Assembly (NCBI GenBank): GCA_037577475.1
Contig: CM075203.1
Location: 19,710,091-19,774,090 of the forward strand
Reading direction: 5' to 3'
Origin: Chaunax sp. Z400
Lineage: Eukaryota; Chordata; Actinopteri; Lophiiformes; Chaunacidae
DNA: 64,000 nucleotides
Part shown: piece after piece, positions 57,883 through 64,000 of the stretch
Layout: every line of letters starts with the position of its first letter
Numbering within the stretch: the stretch's first letter is position 1
Notes under the pieces: model-generated
Database searches by the model: none
Seen by the model: the letters and a program-made list of their open reading frames with translations, nothing else
Told to the model about the DNA's origin: nothing
Made by a program: the position numbers and the translations under genes

Positions 57883-60800
57883 AATTAAAATCTAATGAAT
57901 ATACTTCTATAAACACAGTATTAATGATGATACTGAAATACTACTCTTAATGACAATCCTACGTAAATAGACCATGACATTATACTGCTGTGTTTCAGGC
58001 TGCAAGTTATATAAATGTAGGGAATCTAATAAATTGTTATATTTTCATCTCCACTGATCAGCAATTGTAAACAGAGGTAAAGTGAAAGTCTGGAAGGATA
58101 TTTCAAAGTTAAAAAATATATTTGATAACCCATTAGCTCGTCAGACAGCAACTAACGTTATCATTCAAACACTTCCTATAGCTAAGATTACCATTTCAGT
58201 GTTACATGATACAATATAAGGTGTAAATAGACCTGTCCTGTTGGATGTAATCTGCATGAATATCACACAGACAAATGTGCTAAATTTCACATATTAACAT
58301 ACTGACTTAACCGTAGCATATTTTGGCAACAGTATAACTTATGGGACTTTAGGGGCTCTGTGAGAATTTTGAATTAAACTCTATAAAAACACCAAAGAAG
58401 GAAACAAGAAAACCCAACAGCCAGGAAACAAAAGCTTGGTGTCTTCATACCAATGAAGCGCACGATCCTGAACTGAATGTGATCTCCACACTTCAGCTTT
58501 CATCAACTAACCAATCAGCTGCCACCTGCAACTCTTCCAAGCTGCCACTGGCCTCAGGGTACGGCCCACTCAGTGCGTGGGGTTCGCATCACAGCTGATC
58601 AGCTGTCAATCATGCTATAAGGATCCTCAGTGAGAACGGCTAATCCAATTTAGCAAATCCCTGCTTTCAAAAAAGCAACTATACAGTGATTCATATGGTA
58701 TAGAAACAAATATAGATTACATATAGGATATGATGCTGTTTCTCCATCTCAACCATCTCCTCTTAGTGAGGCAGATAAGCAAACAAATTGTGCTTTTTAT
58801 GACCGAAGTATGAAAGTTTCACCATATATCTACATACCAACGTTTTATTTCAGACATAGAGGCAATTTCTGTGATCTTGAGGGGTCACTGACCTTAGCAT
58901 TGGACCACCACTCTGCATTATAATCAACATTTCATTTGGGTGTGTCACCAAAGCCAGTAAACAGGATGTTGTTTTATCCAGGTTTGTAGCATTAACAATT
59001 TTGACAAATACTGCTGTGTTATATGGAATTATAAGACTCATTTGTTGGAACTAATTTGAGAAATCAATAAATGCTCACGGAGAAATGGGTGGATTAGTGA
59101 ACCAGTTACAGACACCCTGCCCAAGAGCAAGATGCCTCACAGGAGATAAAACTAGAAGCACTGAGTCATGATTCACATCTCTTATCATGTCTCCATTTGT
59201 CTCAGTAATCTGGATGCACTCTTCAGCCACAAAGATCCATCAACACCACCAATTTGTCTCAGGGAATGCAACTTAAAGACTGACACTGACTCACAACCTG
59301 CTCCAGTGGTTGATTCAGTCTGAAAGTCACCACCTTACAGAAGAAAATAAAGTGAAATCTGAAGAACCACTGCACTGTCAGACCTCAGGAAAGATTTGTT
59401 GATGAGAACAAAACAGCAATGTTTGGATTCCTCTCTCAGCAAATCACTTGCATCCCAGTTTATGATGGAAAAAAAAGTCCACACAAGTCATATTGGTTTG
59501 ATATAAGAGGCATTTTGAATGTGTTGATTTCTTACTATGTTCTGAACTTTTACAAACCAAACAATCAACCTATAAATGGAGGAAATACTAAGCAGATGAA
59601 TCCATAATAAAATAATCATTAGTTGCAATCTAATGATTGCAACTAATGAAAAAAACTTTCATGCTTTGGGAGAGAGTGAACGAAAAGAGCGAAGGAAAAA
59701 AAATATTATTATTATTATATTAATAATATAAAAATATTGTCTCACACCAGGAGATGTTTGGATTATAAAATAAAGACGGGCAGCAGGAGGACACTTCCAT
59801 ATTTCTAATGAGGGCTTAATCACCCCGAGGGACGAGTGGGAGGTGTATCTGCCTTGTCAAGGTAGAGTAGGCATGAGATTACATACACGCAGAGCCTGAG
59901 GTGAAACCACAGAAGAAGACAAAGGACGAGAGATAAGGAGCAGGACATGTTGGAAGAGTGTATGTGTGTGAGTTGCAGTGATATAGTGAATATTTGTACA
60001 ATCATTGTAATCTTGGCCAACTGTGTGAGGAGAGAATATAAAAAAGACAGAAAATATCCCTCTCTCCCTGTCTACTTTGGAGGACTCCCCTTCCAAATAA
60101 TGAAAGGCACTCTACAGCTCTATCTCCATTTCTCTCTCCATCCCTCGCCACCACTTCCATCTCTCTTTTCTCCTCTGTGGATCATGGCAAGCCAATCTCA
60201 AGCTGTTTTACTGTGATATGACACAACAGCTCTGTGGCTGCAGCAGCACCGGCCTATCGGGTGCTGTCTGCCAGCCAGTACAGCTCCCAGCTTTGGCGCC
60301 GTGCACTCTCCACGGTTTAGTGGGGTTTTCCATCGACTGCATCCAAACACTCAGCTCTGCTGATGCTAAAGTGTGTCCCAGTCACTGTGCTTCTTATGTC
60401 CCCATCCCCTACTAGCGTAATTTGTCATTTTATGCACATTTTATAGATTTACCAAAAGTTGAATATGAGCTGCTCTTATCAGCAGCTCAGGGCAGATAAG
60501 TCCCCCTCATGGAGTCCAGGTCCTGTCGGTGGTGGTGGCTGATGACTCTGCTGAGACTGAAGAAATAATGAAGAGGGACTGTGAAAACTGGTTGGTAATG
60601 GGGAAGCGGATGCCTGCATAACAGCAACACTGATGAACTAAAGATCCAGAGAGAATTATATATATATATATAAAAATAGCAGCAAGATGTTGAGTCAGCA
60701 ATGAAATTGTCTCTGTGCTATTGGACAGATGTGACCAGCTGATGACAACAGCTGATATCTCAGTTGACAGCCCCAGACAATGACAGCAAGAAAGTCTGAG

Positions 60801-63800
60801 CATGTCTGAGAGATGTTAATGACAGGATGAAATGAGTCCTAAGTGTGTCCTGAACTTTTGCTAACCCTCATTTAGTCTACACTTAACCACTGGAACTGAA
60901 GATGACAGCCTTTTAATGCTAATTAGAACATTGCCACATTTATGACAAGCTCATTAGATTAAAACTATTTTCACAACTGCACCAAACTGGTTAAAGATTT
61001 TTAAGCTTTAGATTTAAGTTTCACTCTCTTCCCTTGATGCAGATTTAATATGCTTAAGTTGATCTATACTCTGGTCTTACTACTTTGTAAATGATCTGAG
61101 ACTGTGATGCTGGCTGATCAATGCAAAGAGACACAGACAAAGTTAAGGAGCCAATATGGGAAAACATGCATTCAGCTTTGCGACTGTATTCTTGCCATTC
61201 CCCTGATCGACGGTATTGAGGTGCTGAGGTATAAAGGTGCCAAATCTAACAGGTAGAGGCAGCGAGGGTTCAAGGTGTAACGTGCCGAAGCGAGCCAACG
61301 CAACTCATTTAGAGAGAAGAGAGGAGAGTCATGAGCTGTTGGACAGAGTGGCTGCTTGTGACAATGGTGAGTGTGTGCGTATTCTAACAAGCAGTCATTT
61401 TCCTGCCAACACAGGAACACAGAAGGATGTGGACACAACTGAGGATTTTTCTTAATCACAAATATAGACATTGACACATTTTTCTCTGTTAATGCTGGTG
61501 CTCATTATTCCTACTGAACACTTGTCCCTGGCTCAATCCTAGTGTTAAATAACTGCTGCTTACCCTGGCAGGAAAGAGAGATTTGCCTTAAACTACATCT
61601 ATATCAGACAGCATGTAATCTGTTATGTCTGTTGCTGCAGCGTCTGCTGGTCCCACAGAGGACACTTAAGTATGCAGTGATATAACGCGTCACAGGACAC
61701 ATTCAGGTAAACTCTGCAGAGGGAAATGCGCCAAATGCGTCCCCAACGCATCTTGCTTGCATTCAGACCTGTACTTAAAGCTGTCTGCTAATGATCACAT
61801 CCCTCAGGACTGATGTTAATACACCAACAGCCTCACAGAGCGACTGACATGGCTGTAGAGTCAGCTCTTTCACGCTAAGGTAAAATAAAATGAGCTGACT
61901 CATTGATTGGACCATTTTCATGTTGTGTTATGAATATTTTTGTTGTGAATAATGAGTCAAAGGAGAGACAGAACAAAAAGCAAAACAAAAAGTGTCTTGT
62001 GCAGCTGTTTCTCAGGGTTTTCTTTTACTGTAGAATCCCTGTCAACACTTCATAATGGACTTAATTAATTGAGAAAGTATGGAGTTTGGAGTATGGAGTA
62101 TGGAGTACAGCAGTTTTATTAGTTTTTGAGTTATTAATCAGAAATAATACCCTGATGTGAATACATCCTACCATGATTACCAAATAATTTTTGCATAATT
62201 GTAAAATTATAAGATCATTATTGACTTTTGTAATAGAGTAATTAACAAAAAAGGATCATATATATGATGACTAAAAATATAGAAATAATTGCCAAGCTGT
62301 AATAAACCTGAATTATGCTTTGCAGTTGTAGACAGCTACACCACTGGGAATTACCATGTCGCTGCATTCAAACCAAATGCGATGCAGATGTTTTGCACAG
62401 TGCAATGACATACAAAGTCAGTGGAAAGCCATGAGTAGACTTGAATTCACGCTGAGCAATGGGCATTTCTTTCTGGGTATTGACTGCATAAAGGCACTGT
62501 GCATCACTTTCCTAATCGCCCAAGAAAAAAGCACATACTGCCTGCAATGCCGTTATGTAAGGAGTCATCAAACACTTTGATTGAATGGGAAAAATTTGTG
62601 TCCAAGGACACAGATGCCTCAGCTGTTGGAGAATAACCATAACCTCTGTGTTTGCAGAATAATAGCAGAATGACATGAAAATCACCTCAGTTCAGCGTGC
62701 CTAAAATGCCATCATTCTTTTTGCCAGGATGATGGGTTGCAAATGGTGTGAAAACACTAAGGTTTTACTCACTGGATATATCATACCCCACTTCCTCTCC
62801 GGCTCTCAGACGAGACAACACTTCTAATGAACAGGATGAAGGCTGTGGAGCTGTTAGAGGCCACAGAGCTGAGTCCTGTGCTGCAGAGATTGTCCGCTTT
62901 GCTCGACTGGGTGTTGTATCTCCACAAGACAATGGGTCAGTTGTCTCCTCTGTCTGTCTTCCTCGCCCCGCTGTGGCTCCTTAAGTATTTAGAGCTGCTG
63001 ACTTTTCTTCCTCTCCTCTCTTGTCTGTATGAGCGGGTCTAAAGCTCTGTCCTGTGTCAGCTCTCGCTCCTTGTTTTTCATCTCTTGCTTTCATTGTCTG
63101 TCACCTCATCAGTGGAGGTAATAATACATTCAGATTCAACCACTGGTTGCAGATTCATCCATTTCCAAACAGGCAGCCTCTTTGGCCTCTGTGCTGCAGT
63201 TTACACATTTGGCAGACAAGACCATACATGAAGTGGCTGCTATTTTACTTATTGTAGATGTTATTAGGAGGGAATGAAAAATTTCTTCTCATAAGATTTA
63301 GATAGGGGAGAAACAAAAGAGGAATCACAGCAAAATGTTTTTGGGTTTGTTCCTCCACCTTAGTGTAGACTAAGAATCTACACAAACACACTCCTCCACC
63401 AGACACCAGAGGAGCTGGTTGGGTACAGTACTTTTAAGGGTACCAACCAAAGTACATTGGTACTACTGAGTACTGATTTATGTTCAATTAATCTGTGATA
63501 AATACCAGCACCTGAATGAGAAAGTAACTTTGTTTGAGAAGGTAACTTATTGGTTCAAACCTTCAACCCTTTGATGGTCCTATGGTGAGGACCTAACGGA
63601 TGGACACATATTCCCTACGATCTCCCAGGTGTTCAGCTGAGTTGAAAAATGAACAGAGCAGGACAGTTTAACAGCTAGAGGGCCAAAGTATTAGTGTCTT
63701 TGTTAACTTTCTGTAAAAGAACAGGTTACACTCTATTCGTCTCTAATGATTAAACATATTATGATGTGTTTGTTGTTCCTTTGGGAGGAGTTACCCTCTG

Positions 63801-64000
63801 TGGGTTGAAGTATAATATCACAGTTGGTGTTCTCTTCATTAATAGTTGGCTATCAGGTATGTATGTGTTCTTGTTTTCAACTTTAGGAGCAGACCAGATG
63901 AAGTGAGGCAGTGTACACTGTTAACACCATGTTCTGTTGCTAGGCCACTTCTTCTACAGAGGCCAGGTGGAAGATTCAGCCACAGCAGAAATATCCAGAT
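57883..64000. other. non-coding, nothing recognised
   Basis: AT-rich sequence with short AT runs (59,702-59,740 and 60,657-60,673). A 71-codon plus-strand frame at 62,827-63,042 is slightly GC-rich but has no recognisable domain. No gene is called. Confidence 0.45.

Noticed and set aside
62827..63042. 71-codon plus-strand frame, leucine-rich
   Set aside because: Possible hydrophobic segment but no homology recognised and no supporting exon; too weak to call.

Overview
The window reads as nuclear DNA of a ray-finned (teleost) fish. The evidence is spliced vertebrate genes with GT-AG introns, fish-type SINEs, Tc1, hAT and L1-like transposon remnants, and abundant (CA)n microsatellites. There are no bacterial-style operons, and most open frames lie in simple repeats or transposons.

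Layout. 1-5,515: a GC-rich, scrambled ribosomal DNA array. The 5' end of 18S rRNA recurs, interleaved with an external-transcribed-spacer-like module, and two 18S pieces carry the same internal deletion; a GC-rich minisatellite follows. 5,516-9,600: AT-rich DNA without a recognisable gene. 9,606-10,701 (-): three exons matching TRAPPC11, with a 5S-rRNA-like plus tRNA-like composite SINE in their intron. 11,782-12,545: a decayed Tc1 transposase. 13,134-14,542 (-): the C-terminal half of Spindly (SPDL1), truncated and missing an internal section. 16,671-30,923 (-): a nearly complete PIWI-family Argonaute gene (piwil1-like). Nineteen coding exons could be joined; the catalytic D-E-D-H set is intact, one base is extra in a C run, and the first coding exon was not found. 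31,329-32,602: a hAT element with a perfect 8-bp target duplication, just upstream of that gene. 33,600-33,955: an exon-like stretch with stops, not recognised. 34-42.5 kb: mostly featureless non-coding DNA. 42.5-45.7 kb: a nested repeat cluster containing a 1,554-bp palindrome with two 761-bp arms, inside pieces of an L1-like element. 45,852-51,103 (-): an intact 9-exon HIPK-like protein kinase (463 codons) whose first intron is almost entirely a 2.8-kb (CA)n-based minisatellite. 51.7-52.2 kb: an LTR. 53.16-53.92 kb: a second Tc1 copy. 54-64 kb: no gene recognised.

How the parts fit together. PIWIL1 silences transposons in the germ line through piRNAs; SPDL1 recruits dynein to kinetochores; TRAPPC11 works in vesicle traffic; HIPK-like kinases act in signalling. 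They do not form a pathway. The notable point is the context: scrambled 18S DNA, two truncated gene copies and a divergent piwil1-like gene lie on one strand within 31 kb. This looks like a mosaic built by segmental duplication, of the kind described on sex chromosomes, B chromosomes and pericentromeres. That reading is inference. Exon limits come from splice signals and remembered protein families; no search was run.
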